In this document: one piece after another, positions 1-8,506 of the stretch | Layout of the letters: every line of letters starts with the position of its first letter | Position numbering within the stretch: the stretch's first letter is position 1 | From: RUG14515 sp045117995 | GTDB lineage: Bacteria; Bacillota_I; Bacilli_A; RFN20; CAG-826 | Length of the DNA stretch: 64,000 bases | Direction: 5' to 3' | NCBI GenBank assembly: GCA_045117995.1 | Contig: JBGUOH010000004.1 | Coordinates: 15,147 to 79,146, forward strand | Notes under the pieces: generated by a model | The model's database searches: none | What the model saw: the letters and a program-made list of their open reading frames with translations, nothing else | Told to the model about the DNA's origin: nothing | Translations under genes and position numbers: made by a program

Positions 1-1
1 C

Positions 2-292
2 ATTAGATGCTTCATCATGTTCTTTGGTATTCGATTTGTCTTTTTAATCGCTCAAATTATCACCGAACGCAAGACCATGAAAAGAAGAGAAATGATGGTT
101 AGAGGCATCTACTGTATTGCTTCAATCACTGTCTTTGTTTTCTACACATTATTAGCGATTCAATATCAGCCAAAAACCGATACAGCGTACACAACTGTCT
201 TAGGCTTTATTGTTGTGCCAATTTGCATTTTTATCTTTGAAGGCATACTCCTTTATTTCAAAATCATCGATCGAAGAGAAATCAAAGATTAG
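2..292 (+). CDS. Membrane protein, 5'-truncated by window edge
   Basis: The reading frame is open to the window edge, so the start is probably outside; an internal ATG lies at 17. About 95 residues are visible, with three hydrophobic stretches (near residues 1-14, 30-50 and 60-80 counted from that ATG) separated by short charged loops. It ends in a basic/acidic tail. I do not recognise the family. The next gene has its own ribosome binding site, so this is the end of a transcription unit. Function unknown. Confidence 0.5.
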   Translation: MRCFIMFFGIRFVFLIAQIITERKTMKRREMMVRGIYCIASITVFVFYTLLAIQYQPKTDTAYTTVLGFIVVPICIFIFEGILLYFKIIDRREIKD

Positions 293-350
293 TTATTTAT
301 TCGTCACCCCTAGTGTTCTATAATAAATTTGACATAAGGGGGAGCTTATA

Positions 351-572
351 ATGGCTAAAAAGGGTAGTAAGGATTATTTCGGTTTTCCTTGGATATTGAG
401 CGTTATTTTTGCAATATTCCCACCAACATCTTTGATTTTTGGTATCATCACCAGATTTAAAGAAGGTCACTGGGTCTGCGCTTTATTCCGTATTTTCTTT
501 GGTTGGAACATCATCTGGTTATTAGACTTAATCTGCATGATCTTCGCACACCATATCTTCAAATTATTCTAA
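351..572 (+). CDS. Small membrane protein, 73 aa
   Basis: A 73-residue protein with two probable membrane helices (about residues 13-35 and 45-70) separated by a short loop carrying a Cys; the N-terminus is Lys-rich. A Shine-Dalgarno-like run (AAGGGGGAG) lies 8 bases before the ATG and a TATAAT box is at 319-324, so it looks like a real monocistronic gene closed by a terminator at 595-615. The aromatic-rich composition recalls small envelope proteins, but no family is recognised. Function unknown. Confidence 0.6.
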   Translation: MAKKGSKDYFGFPWILSVIFAIFPPTSLIFGIITRFKEGHWVCALFRIFFGWNIIWLLDLICMIFAHHIFKLF

Positions 573-594
573 TTTGATAAGCTGAATATTAGAG

Positions 595-615
595 GCGGGT
601 TTATAGCCCGCTTTT
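595..615 (+). terminator. Rho-independent terminator
   Basis: A GC-only 5-bp stem, GCGGG paired with CCGC/GCCCGC, with a 7-base loop is followed by TTTT. It ends the 351-572 gene. Confidence 0.75.
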
Positions 616-638
616 AAAGTGACTAAAAAGAGAACTAA

Positions 639-667
639 TTGAAAATTATTTATCTTTTTTCTATAAT
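639..667 (+). promoter_or_regulatory. Sigma-A-type promoter placed for a leaderless mRNA
   Basis: TTGAAA (639-644), 17 bases, TATAAT (662-667), then only six bases to the ATG at 674. Transcription would start at or within a base of the start codon. There is no Shine-Dalgarno sequence. Confidence 0.75.
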
Positions 668-673
668 ATCGCC

Positions 674-1945
674 ATGAAAAGAATTGATTACATTTTAGAC
701 TTTTGTAAGGAACTCGGTAAGCAGATGATTGTCTGCGGCGCTAACATCGAAAGAGTGGATCTCTGTATCGAACACCTCTGCCATGCTTATGGTTTACACG
801 ATGTGACATGTGCTAACTTAACGACACGTATTTCTATCTCCGCGAAAGACGAAGAAAAGAATTACGCTCATCGTCAAACTGACATTCCCCCACAAGCATT
901 TAACTTGGAAAGACTAAAAAAGCTCAATCACTTGTATTATCACGTTAAAGAAAATACACCAGACGAAAAGACTCTTTACGATTTACTCCACGCTGTTAAA
1001 TCTAATGACTTCCCATGGTGGATTATGCTCGGTGGTTATTTAGTAGCCATGGCCGCATTAGCAAGAATCTTCCTTGCCGGTCCAGCGGAATTATTAATCG
1101 TGGAATTAAATACCGCGTTACTATTCTTCCTTGGCAAATTATCTTCCAAGATTAGGCTTAATAAAATCGTCACAAACTTTGTTTGTATGCTTTTGTGTTC
1201 GATGATAGCCATCTTGTTCTTTGCTGCAGGATTTATAAATAACTTCTATATAGTCATCATTACAAACGCCTTCTTCCTGATACCAGGTATTCAAATGGTT
1301 AACTGCGCAAGAAACTTATTGTGCGGCAATGAAATGAATGGTGTTATCGATTTATTAAAAGTGCTTTTAGAAGTTTGCACAATTGTCGCTGGCATGGCGG
1401 CAGCTTACGCGATGCTCGGTAATTTAGCGGGTGAACTTTTAATCCAAGATTTCATTACCGCTTTAGGACAAAATAGTTTATTACGTTCCTTTGAACTAGT
1501 GGGACTCTCATTTATTGCTTCCGCTGGGTTTGGTATTGTCTTTAACATCCAATGGAAAGATTTAGTTTATGCCGCTATCGGTGGCATGATTGTGAGAATC
1601 GTTTATCTTTCCTTACAAGCAGCTTTACCAGCGTATCGCTTCGTCTTTACCATTGTCGCTGCTTTCTGTGCTGCTTTATATTCAGAAATCTTAGCGTTAG
1701 TGAAAAAAGAACCATCTGTTTTATATAGATATCCTTCTATCATCCCACTTATTCCTGGTGACTTATTCTTCTATGTCGCTGCTGGTATCATTTGGGGTAA
1801 CACTGATTTAATCGCAGAGCACGGACCAGCATTAGGTCTAGTTCTCATTGGTATTTCCTTAGGTTTCGTCTTATGTTCGACAATCGTCCACTATATTAGA
1901 AAATTTAAATTCTTAAGGAATTACAGCGATGAAGCCAAACAATAA
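674..1945 (+). CDS. ThrE/DUF1212-family amino-acid exporter
   Basis: A 423-residue integral membrane protein of the threonine/serine exporter family, with the two halves of ThrE (DUF1212 then the ThrE_2-like half) fused in one chain. The first ~110 residues are cytoplasmic and carry the family's CGANIERV-type segment (near residue 21) and a TTRISIS-type strand; about ten hydrophobic helices follow from residue ~115. Family members export Thr/Ser or related small amino acids; the substrate here is inferred from family only. The last 17 bases overlap the next gene, indicating translational coupling. The start is fixed by the promoter, which places transcription initiation at the ATG. Confidence 0.82.
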   Translation: MKRIDYILDFCKELGKQMIVCGANIERVDLCIEHLCHAYGLHDVTCANLTTRISISAKDEEKNYAHRQTDIPPQAFNLERLKKLNHLYYHVKENTPDEKTLYDLLHAVKSNDFPWWIMLGGYLVAMAALARIFLAGPAELLIVELNTALLFFLGKLSSKIRLNKIVTNFVCMLLCSMIAILFFAAGFINNFYIVIITNAFFLIPGIQMVNCARNLLCGNEMNGVIDLLKVLLEVCTIVAGMAAAYAMLGNLAGELLIQDFITALGQNSLLRSFELVGLSFIASAGFGIVFNIQWKDLVYAAIGGMIVRIVYLSLQAALPAYRFVFTIVAAFCAALYSEILALVKKEPSVLYRYPSIIPLIPGDLFFYVAAGIIWGNTDLIAEHGPALGLVLIGISLGFVLCSTIVHYIRKFKFLRNYSDEAKQ

Positions 1946-2762
1946 TCTCATACTAGCGGTCAACGGCACGTTGATGCGTGGCTTAGAACTTGAAAATAAT
2001 CTCAAAGCGGTCAACGCTGTTTTTCTTAAAGAAAGTCAAACTGAAAAAGCCTATCGCTTATATACCATTGATGATAAATATCCAGCGATGGTGAAAGATG
2101 AACAAGGCGCTGCAATCGATGTTGAACTATATGAAATCAGTGAGGAAGGGATGCAAGAAGTCCTTTCCAGAGAACCTGAAGGATTAACCATTAAAGAAAT
2201 CACTTTAATTGATGGTAGCCAAGTCCAAGGTGTCGTGGGTCTACCATTTATCATTAGAAACAGAAAAGAAATCACCTTGTATGGTGGTTGGAGAAACTAT
2301 CTCGCTAGTAAGGAGAAGGGCATGAAAAAGCTATTCTTATATTATTCAAATACCGGTAACGGTGATGTTGTCGCGGAAGTCTTTAAAAAGAAAGGCTACG
2401 ATATTAGAAAATTTGATACTGTGAAGAAACTGCCAAAATCATTCTTCTGGGCCATGATGGTGGGAGGCTTTCAAGCGGGCGCTAAAAAGAAAGCTAAACT
2501 CCTTCCATTTGATCAAGATATCTCTTCTTATGAGGAGGTAGTCATTGGCTCTCCAATTTGGAACGGGACATTTACACCCGCTTTAAACGGTCTTTTAGAC
2601 GTTTTAGACTTATCGACAAGCAAATTATCGTTTGTCTTCTATTCTGGCTCAGGAGAGGGCAAAAAAGCGGTGGAACGCTTACAAAAAGAATTCCCTAACG
2701 CTCCATACATCTTCCTTCAAGAGCCAAAGAAGTATCCAGAACAATTAAAGAAACTCGATTAA
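1929..2762 (+). CDS. Cyclotransferase-like (AtzF-C) / flavodoxin fusion
   Basis: A 277-residue two-domain protein. Residues 1-~125 resemble the C-terminal domain of allophanate hydrolase, a gamma-glutamylcyclotransferase-fold domain (NGTLMRG near residue 12, then YRLY, then a VELYEIS strand). Residues ~132-277 form a flavodoxin-like domain (YYSNTGNG phosphate-binding loop near residue 138; GSPIWNG). An in-frame ATG at 2322 lies at the domain boundary and is preceded by AAGGAG at good spacing, so the flavodoxin may also be made alone as a 146-residue protein. It overlaps the exporter by 17 bases. The electron-transfer partner and the role of the first domain are unknown. Confidence 0.7.
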   Translation: MKPNNNLILAVNGTLMRGLELENNLKAVNAVFLKESQTEKAYRLYTIDDKYPAMVKDEQGAAIDVELYEISEEGMQEVLSREPEGLTIKEITLIDGSQVQGVVGLPFIIRNRKEITLYGGWRNYLASKEKGMKKLFLYYSNTGNGDVVAEVFKKKGYDIRKFDTVKKLPKSFFWAMMVGGFQAGAKKKAKLLPFDQDISSYEEVVIGSPIWNGTFTPALNGLLDVLDLSTSKLSFVFYSGSGEGKKAVERLQKEFPNAPYIFLQEPKKYPEQLKKLD

Positions 2763-2763
2763 T

Positions 2764-3909
2764 ATGAAAATTTGGGCCATTATCCGTAAAGCTATATATC
2801 TTGCAATCATGATTGGTATCTTGATTGTTTTAGCTGTTCTTAAAAAGAATACGGATATTGCCGAAGGCATGACTAGGACTGCGATGAGAGGATATGGACA
2901 AGCCGCTGCGACGGTGTCTTCTTTAGTTCCATTTCTATCCTTAACAGAAGTCGTGGTATTAGCGATCGCTATTTGTTGCTTAGTTTTATTAATCCTTGCG
3001 ATTATTGATTTCTTTAAGATTCGTTGGTTCAAAGCCATTAACAAGTTATTAGCGATACCTTGTATCATTCTTACAATCGTCGCGTTATATAACTTCTCAT
3101 GCGAAGCGGCTTATAACCGTAAGAGTATGCCTTTACCATATTATGAAAACGAAGTGGCTCGTGGTGACTTCTCTAAAATCTATAACTACTTCGCTAATGA
3201 TTTAGATAACTGCGTTGACCAATTAACTTTCAAAGAAAATGGTGATGTCGAAGGCATGAAATTATCTGATATCGCTAAAGACTTAAAGGAAGCCTACAAG
3301 ATTCTTGATGGCAATGATTATTTCCATTCACATTTTGGTTCCGTTAAGCCAATGGCGTCCTCATTTATCTACCGTGAACTTCAAATCACAGGTGTGACAT
3401 TTTCCCCATTCGCTGAGGCTAATATCAATACGATGAACACTAATGTGAATATTCCATTTACAACCGCTCATGAATTAGCCCACACCAAAGGTGTTATGAG
3501 AGAAGATGACGCTAACCAACTAGCGTTCTATGTCTGCATCAATAGTGATAAACCATATTTAAGATATTCCGCTTATGTTTCATATTTCTATCAATTAAGA
3601 AGTATGTGCAGTTCCTCATACTTAACTGATGAACAATTAAATAACGTTAATCCAATTAGTGACCAATATAGACAATACGCTAAGACAGTGAACTATGTTC
3701 ATGACTTCTGGGAAAAGCATGACTTACTCGGAGACATTGGTGAATGGTTTAATAACCTTTACATCAAATCCAGTGGTGTTCAAGAAGGTACTAGTTCATA
3801 TCATGGTGGTACCGATTATGAATTTGATCCAACCACGAACAAGTTCTACCCATCAATGTATCAAAAACTCTTCATTGAAAAATACTATCGTGAAAACCCA
3901 AGCGCATAA
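2764..3909 (+). CDS. DUF3810-family membrane zinc metallopeptidase
   Basis: A 381-residue protein with about three membrane helices in the first 110 residues and a large extracytoplasmic domain. An HExxH motif (HELAH, about residues 236-240) is followed a few residues later by REDDAN, whose Glu fits as third zinc ligand; this arrangement is characteristic of DUF3810 proteins. It begins one base after the stop of the preceding gene and so belongs to the same operon. The likely role is proteolysis at the cell surface; no substrate can be inferred. The signature motif gives good confidence in the metallopeptidase call. Confidence 0.75.
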   Translation: MKIWAIIRKAIYLAIMIGILIVLAVLKKNTDIAEGMTRTAMRGYGQAAATVSSLVPFLSLTEVVVLAIAICCLVLLILAIIDFFKIRWFKAINKLLAIPCIILTIVALYNFSCEAAYNRKSMPLPYYENEVARGDFSKIYNYFANDLDNCVDQLTFKENGDVEGMKLSDIAKDLKEAYKILDGNDYFHSHFGSVKPMASSFIYRELQITGVTFSPFAEANINTMNTNVNIPFTTAHELAHTKGVMREDDANQLAFYVCINSDKPYLRYSAYVSYFYQLRSMCSSSYLTDEQLNNVNPISDQYRQYAKTVNYVHDFWEKHDLLGDIGEWFNNLYIKSSGVQEGTSSYHGGTDYEFDPTTNKFYPSMYQKLFIEKYYRENPSA

Positions 3910-3958
3910 TAAAAGCATATCGTTAGATAAATTATTTAATTGCATATAAAATGACACT

Positions 3959-4816
3959 ATGAAAAAAGAACCACTCATTATTAAAGACCAAAGTTTCACT
4001 GGTGAAAGAGCGTTATTCATGACCCATAACGCTATTATTGAAAATGTCCTTTTTCATGATGGTGAATCACCTTTAAAAGAGAGCAGTGATTTAGTGGTCA
4101 ATAACTGTACATTCCAATGGAAATATCCACTTTGGTATGGAAATAATATCGAAGTTAATAATTCTAAAATCTTAGAAACTGCGAGAAGTGGTATTTGGTA
4201 TACCACCCATCTAAAGATGGATAACTGTGTTATTGATGGCCCTAAATATTTTAGACGTGCAGATTTTGTCACTCTAACAAATTGTGAATTAAATAACGCT
4301 GGTGAAACATTCTGGGGTGCCCATGATGTGACATTGAAAAATGTTAATGTCAAAGGCAATTACTTCTTAATGAATGTCGATAACGCAGAAGTTGATAATA
4401 TGCAAATTGATGGTGACTATCTTTTAGATGGTGCAAAAAACGTCACTATTAGAAATAGTATCCTTAATAGTAAAGACTCATTCTGGAATACCGAAAACGT
4501 CACTGTTATTAACTGTAAGATTGTGGGCGAATATCTCGCTTGGAATTCTAAAAACATTACCTTTATTGACTGTGAGATTTCATCCTTACAAGGCTTATGT
4601 TATATCAAAGGATTAAAGATGATTAACTGTAAGTTACTAGATACAAATCTTTGCTTTGAATATTGTTCAGATATCGACGCTGATATCATTGATGAAATCG
4701 ATTCCGTGAAGAATCCAATCAGTGGTGTCATTAGATGTCCAAGTGTTAAAGAGCTCATCATTGATGAGAACACTCGTGATTTAAACAAAGCTTTCAAGTT
4801 AGAATTAAAGAAATAG
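3959..4816 (+). CDS. DUF3737 family right-handed beta-helix protein
   Basis: A 285-residue protein made almost entirely of short repeats of about 15-20 residues with alternating hydrophobic positions and NC or DN turns (for example VNNCTF, MDNCVI, VINCKI, FIDCEI, MINCKL), as expected for a parallel beta-helix. This is the DUF3737 pattern, often found beside PatB/MalY lyases, as here: the lyase gene starts one base after this stop. No signal peptide is seen, so it is probably cytoplasmic. Its biochemical role is unknown; the conserved pairing suggests a function linked to thiol or sulfur amino-acid metabolism. Confidence 0.8.
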   Translation: MKKEPLIIKDQSFTGERALFMTHNAIIENVLFHDGESPLKESSDLVVNNCTFQWKYPLWYGNNIEVNNSKILETARSGIWYTTHLKMDNCVIDGPKYFRRADFVTLTNCELNNAGETFWGAHDVTLKNVNVKGNYFLMNVDNAEVDNMQIDGDYLLDGAKNVTIRNSILNSKDSFWNTENVTVINCKIVGEYLAWNSKNITFIDCEISSLQGLCYIKGLKMINCKLLDTNLCFEYCSDIDADIIDEIDSVKNPISGVIRCPSVKELIIDENTRDLNKAFKLELKK

Positions 4817-4817
4817 T

Positions 4818-5963
4818 ATGAAATACGATTTTAATAAATTAAGTGATAGAAGAAACACCCACTCCGAGAAGTGGAATGTCAAAGAAAACGAACTACCAAT
4901 GTGGGTGGCAGACATGGACTTTATGACTATGCCTGAAATCCAAGAAGCGATTATTAAGGCTGCGAAAGATGGTAGTTATGGTTATTCGTACTGCACTGAT
5001 GAGTTCTTCAAGGCCTACCAGTCCTGGTGGAAGTCTCGTCATGATATTGATATTGATTACCATAACATGGTGTTCGCTACAGGTGTGGTATCCGCTTTAG
5101 ACTCATTAGTGAGAACATTAACTAAAGAGAATGATAACGTCATGATTCTTTCTCCTGTTTATAACAACTTCTTCACTGTTGTGGTGTCTAATCAAAGAAA
5201 CTTAATTGTCTCCAATCTTATTTATGAAAACGATGACTTCTTCATTGATTATGAAGATGTTGAAGAAAAGATTAAGAAGAACAACGTGAAATTATTTATC
5301 TTCTGTAATCCTCATAATCCAATTGGAAAAATCTGGAAGAAAGAAGAAATTCAAAAGCTTTATAACATCCTCCATAAATATGGTGTCCAAATGATTTCTG
5401 ATGAAATCCACTGTGACATTGTGGAACCAGGATGTAAATACGTTCCCGCTTTATCAATCGCTGATGACATTATTACATGTATCGCTCCATCCAAGGTTTT
5501 TAACCTTGCGGGTTTACATTCCGCGGTCACTGTGGTCAACAATTCTGAAATCAGAGAAAGAGTGCAAAAAGCGTTCTATCACGATGATATCGGTGAACCA
5601 AATTACTTCTGTGTTCCCGCGACAATTACCGCATACACTAAAGGGGCGGATTACGTTGACCAATTAAATGAATACTTATTAGTTAATAAACAATATGTAA
5701 AAGACTTCTTAAAGGAAAACCTCCCACAAGTCAAATTAGTGTCTGGTCAGGCAACATACTTGTTGTGGCTTGATATCTCTTACTATGGCTTGCCTAGTGA
5801 CGAGTTCGCTAAAAAGCTTAGAGAAGAGACAGGCTTATATATCAATGACGGTTTACATTATGGCCCAAACGGAGATAAGTTCATTAGAGTCAACATTGCA
5901 ACAAGCTTAAATAATGTTAAAGACGGTATGTCTCGTTTATATAACTTTTTGAAAGGAAGATAA
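4818..5963 (+). CDS. patB: PatB/MalY-type PLP-dependent C-S lyase (cystathionine beta-lyase-like)
   Basis: A 381-residue fold-type I aminotransferase-like enzyme. Diagnostic segments are MWVADMDF near the N-terminus, CNPHNPIGK (about residue 162), SDEIHCDI (about 195) and SKVFNLAGL with the PLP-binding Lys near residue 225. Full length for the family. PatB/MalY enzymes cleave cystathionine or cysteine S-conjugates to a thiol, pyruvate and ammonia. It is translationally coupled to DUF3737 upstream and to a flavin reductase one base downstream. In some relatives MalY also acts as a regulator; nothing here supports or excludes that. Confidence 0.88.
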   Translation: MKYDFNKLSDRRNTHSEKWNVKENELPMWVADMDFMTMPEIQEAIIKAAKDGSYGYSYCTDEFFKAYQSWWKSRHDIDIDYHNMVFATGVVSALDSLVRTLTKENDNVMILSPVYNNFFTVVVSNQRNLIVSNLIYENDDFFIDYEDVEEKIKKNNVKLFIFCNPHNPIGKIWKKEEIQKLYNILHKYGVQMISDEIHCDIVEPGCKYVPALSIADDIITCIAPSKVFNLAGLHSAVTVVNNSEIRERVQKAFYHDDIGEPNYFCVPATITAYTKGADYVDQLNEYLLVNKQYVKDFLKENLPQVKLVSGQATYLLWLDISYYGLPSDEFAKKLREETGLYINDGLHYGPNGDKFIRVNIATSLNNVKDGMSRLYNFLKGR

Positions 5964-5964
5964 T

Positions 5965-6528
5965 ATGCGCAAAGACTTTGGAGTGCAAACATGGCTATTT
6001 CCAATGCCAGTCCTCATCATTGGTACCTTTAATGAAAATGGAGAACCAGATGCAATGAATGCGGCGTGGGGTGGTGTCTATGATTACAATCAAATTATGA
6101 TTTGTCTTTCATCCCATCAAACAACAGACAACATTCGAAATAAGAAAGTCTTTACTGTGAGTTTTGCCACTAAAGAAACAGTGACAGCTAGTGACTATGT
6201 CGGTATTGTTTCTTTCAAGAAAGAAAAAGACAAAATCAAAAAGAGTGGTCTTAAATACGAAAAAGCCACCCATATAGATGCGCCATTATTCACTGATTAT
6301 CCATTGACTCTTGAATGTGAATTAGTGGATATCATTAACGAAGGCGAAGGTGGTGGTAACGTCATTGCCAAAATCGTTAACGTCAGTGCGGATGAAAGTA
6401 TTGTTGAAGACGGTAAAGTCAATCCTGATAAAGCCCACTTCATTACATTTGACCCAATTAAAGCTGAATATAAAGAAATCGGTGCGACAGTCGCAAACGC
6501 CTTTAGAGAAGGAATGAAACTGAAATAA
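5965..6528 (+). CDS. Flavin reductase family (flavoredoxin-like) protein
   Basis: A 187-residue single-domain FMN-binding split-barrel protein. The beginning (PVLIIGTFNENGEPDAMNAAWGG) and the NIRNKKVFTVSF segment match flavoredoxin/flavin reductase-like proteins, which bind FMN and transfer electrons from reduced pyridine nucleotides or ferredoxin partners. Last gene of the operon starting at 1929; ended by a bidirectional terminator shared with recN. With an upstream flavodoxin-like domain in the same operon, a flavin-based electron chain is plausible but inferred. Confidence 0.82.
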   Translation: MRKDFGVQTWLFPMPVLIIGTFNENGEPDAMNAAWGGVYDYNQIMICLSSHQTTDNIRNKKVFTVSFATKETVTASDYVGIVSFKKEKDKIKKSGLKYEKATHIDAPLFTDYPLTLECELVDIINEGEGGGNVIAKIVNVSADESIVEDGKVNPDKAHFITFDPIKAEYKEIGATVANAFREGMKLK

Positions 6529-6529
6529 A

Positions 6530-6556
6530 AGAAAAGGACCGAACGGTCCTATTTTC
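6530..6556. terminator. Bidirectional terminator between convergent operon and recN
   Basis: GGACC...GGTCC stem (6536-6549) flanked by an A-rich run on the left and a T-rich run on the right, so it can work on both strands. Its right arm touches the recN stop codon. Confidence 0.7.
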
Positions 6557-8225
6557 TTTCCATCACCATCTCTTTGGCGTACTCTAATTGTTTATCGGTC
6601 ACTTTGCCAGAAGAGATCAATGACGCTACTTCATAAATCTTTTCATCTAAGGATAATTCCTTGATGGTGGTGTATGTTCTATTGTTACTAACTTTCTTAG
6701 CGATGCGGATGTGGTGATCACTTAAGCTTGCGACCTGTGGTAAGTGAGTAATGGTGATAACTTGATGTGAGAATGATAATTCTTTAATCTTCTTAGCCAC
6801 CTTACTAGCAACATCCCCACTGATACCTGTATCGATTTCATCAAAGATGATAGTGTTAATCTTTTGAGCTTTCACGTAGAGAAGTTTAATCGCTAACATG
6901 ATACGGCTAAGTTCACCACCTGAAACAACTTTTGCTAATGGTTTAAGACCTTCACCAATATTTGTTTCAATATAGAACTCAATCGTGTCGATACCGTTAT
7001 CAGAGAAGATATTGATATCTAAATCTTGATTCTTTTCTTTATTATTAACCGCGACATTGAAACGACACGCTAATCCGAGTTCGGATAATGTCTTTTCTAA
7101 ATCTTTTGTGATGTTTAAACCAATGTCTTCTCTCACTTTATGGAGATCCATCGCGGCGACATATGTTTCATTATATACCGCGGACAACTTCTCTTTTTCT
7201 TCTTTTAGAAGAATAGAGTAGTCTTCTTTATATTTGAGTAACTCATTAAGTTCATCTTGATACTTAATAAGTCCATCAAAGTCTTTATCATATTTTTTCT
7301 TTAAATTGCTAATCGCGTGTGAGCGTTCGATTAGTGCGTCTAAGTGTTCAGGATCGTAATTGAGATAGCTAGCTTTCTTTTTGATCTCTTCGAACATATC
7401 TTCGAGTTCATAGTAAGCGTTATCTAATCTTGATAAGTATTCCTGATATTCATTTTGGTATTCAGATAACTTATTAATGTTTTCCTTAATTTGATAGATA
7501 TTGCCTAAGGCTTCTCCATCCATTAATTCTTTAGATTCCATTAATAAGGAATAAATCTTGTCATAGTTTTCAAGTAAGGTGATTTCAGAAGCAATCTCTT
7601 CTTCCTCGCCTTCTTTTAAGTTAAGGGCTTTGATTTCTTGATAAGCATATTCATATGCCTCTTGGTTTTTATTAAGCTCATCAATCCTTTTAACTAAACT
7701 ATGGTACGTCTCGCTTTGTTTTTTCAAAAGTGCATAACATGTCAAATATTTTTCAAGGTATTGATTAACTAGTCTAGAGTTAAAACCATCTACCATGGCG
7801 AGGTAATTCTCATTGTTAAAGAGTTTCACCATATCAAATTGTTGGTGAATATCCGCGATTAATGACATGATGTTCTTTAAATCGCTTAAAGACACAGTAG
7901 TGTCATTGATTTTAACAACATTTTTATTGTTAGAGATCGTTCTTTTAATCTCTATTAATCCATCTTTTTCTGGAATATTGGCTTTTTCTAAAGCCGCTTT
8001 AACGATTGGGCTCTGATTATCAAAAACACCGAGGACGATGGCCTTCTCCTCGCCTTGTCTAATCATTTCAGAGGCCGCTCTTTCGCCTAATAAGAGTCCA
8101 ATACAATCAATAATTAAGCTCTTACCGGCACCTGTTTCGCCTGTTAAAACAGTCAAACCATCTTTAAAAGCAATCTCAATGTCTTCAATGATGGCGAAAT
8201 TTTGAACTTTTAATTTTATTAACAT
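6549..8225 (-). CDS. recN: DNA repair protein RecN
   Basis: A 558-residue SMC-like ATPase, normal length for RecN. Walker A GETGAGKS is at residues 29-36, a long helical coiled-coil region occupies about residues 150-370, and the C-terminal ATPase half has the signature VVSGGELSR and a Walker B (TIIFDEID). RecN acts early in double-strand break repair, holding DNA ends. There is no Shine-Dalgarno; TAGAAT sits exactly six bases before the ATG, so the mRNA is probably leaderless. Convergent with the operon at 1929-6528. Confidence 0.95.
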   Translation of the reverse strand: MLIKLKVQNFAIIEDIEIAFKDGLTVLTGETGAGKSLIIDCIGLLLGERAASEMIRQGEEKAIVLGVFDNQSPIVKAALEKANIPEKDGLIEIKRTISNNKNVVKINDTTVSLSDLKNIMSLIADIHQQFDMVKLFNNENYLAMVDGFNSRLVNQYLEKYLTCYALLKKQSETYHSLVKRIDELNKNQEAYEYAYQEIKALNLKEGEEEEIASEITLLENYDKIYSLLMESKELMDGEALGNIYQIKENINKLSEYQNEYQEYLSRLDNAYYELEDMFEEIKKKASYLNYDPEHLDALIERSHAISNLKKKYDKDFDGLIKYQDELNELLKYKEDYSILLKEEKEKLSAVYNETYVAAMDLHKVREDIGLNITKDLEKTLSELGLACRFNVAVNNKEKNQDLDINIFSDNGIDTIEFYIETNIGEGLKPLAKVVSGGELSRIMLAIKLLYVKAQKINTIIFDEIDTGISGDVASKVAKKIKELSFSHQVITITHLPQVASLSDHHIRIAKKVSNNRTYTTIKELSLDEKIYEVASLISSGKVTDKQLEYAKEMVMERK

Positions 8226-8231
8226 GTCTAT

Positions 8232-8261
8232 ATTCTAACCATTTCTTTATGAAAATGTCAC
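8232..8261 (-). promoter_or_regulatory. recN promoter, leaderless geometry
   Basis: On the minus strand GTGACA (8261-8256), 18 bases, TAGAAT (8237-8232), then six bases to the ATG at 8225. Confidence 0.65.
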
Positions 8262-8451
8262 TAGTAATTAAATCAATACCATATCGCGTATTTTTAAAAA
8301 CAAAAAGAGCCGACATGTCACCTAGTTTCGCAAATTAATCCCGTAAGAAAAGCATGTTACACTCGCATATCAAATGTAACAAAATACCCCAAATTAGGCG
8401 CTATATACACGTGTTTTCAACTTTTTTAACGCTTTATTTAACTTTTATGTA

Positions 8452-8480
8452 TTGCAAACGCGCGAAATAGGAATTAAATT
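8452..8480 (+). promoter_or_regulatory. Promoter upstream of the 8507 gene
   Basis: TTGCAA (8452-8457), 17 bases, TAAATT (8475-8480). A Shine-Dalgarno AAGGAGA follows before the ATG at 8507. The rest of the 281-base gap back to recN has no gene; it contains an ATGTTACA / TGTAACA inverted repeat at 8354-8381 (see findings). Confidence 0.45.
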
Positions 8481-8506
8481 AAAATAAATAAGGAGATATT
8501 CTATCC

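Noticed and set aside
4054..4359. Minus-strand open frame inside the DUF3737 gene
   Set aside because: It is the antisense of a well-supported coding gene, without a ribosome binding site or recognisable protein.
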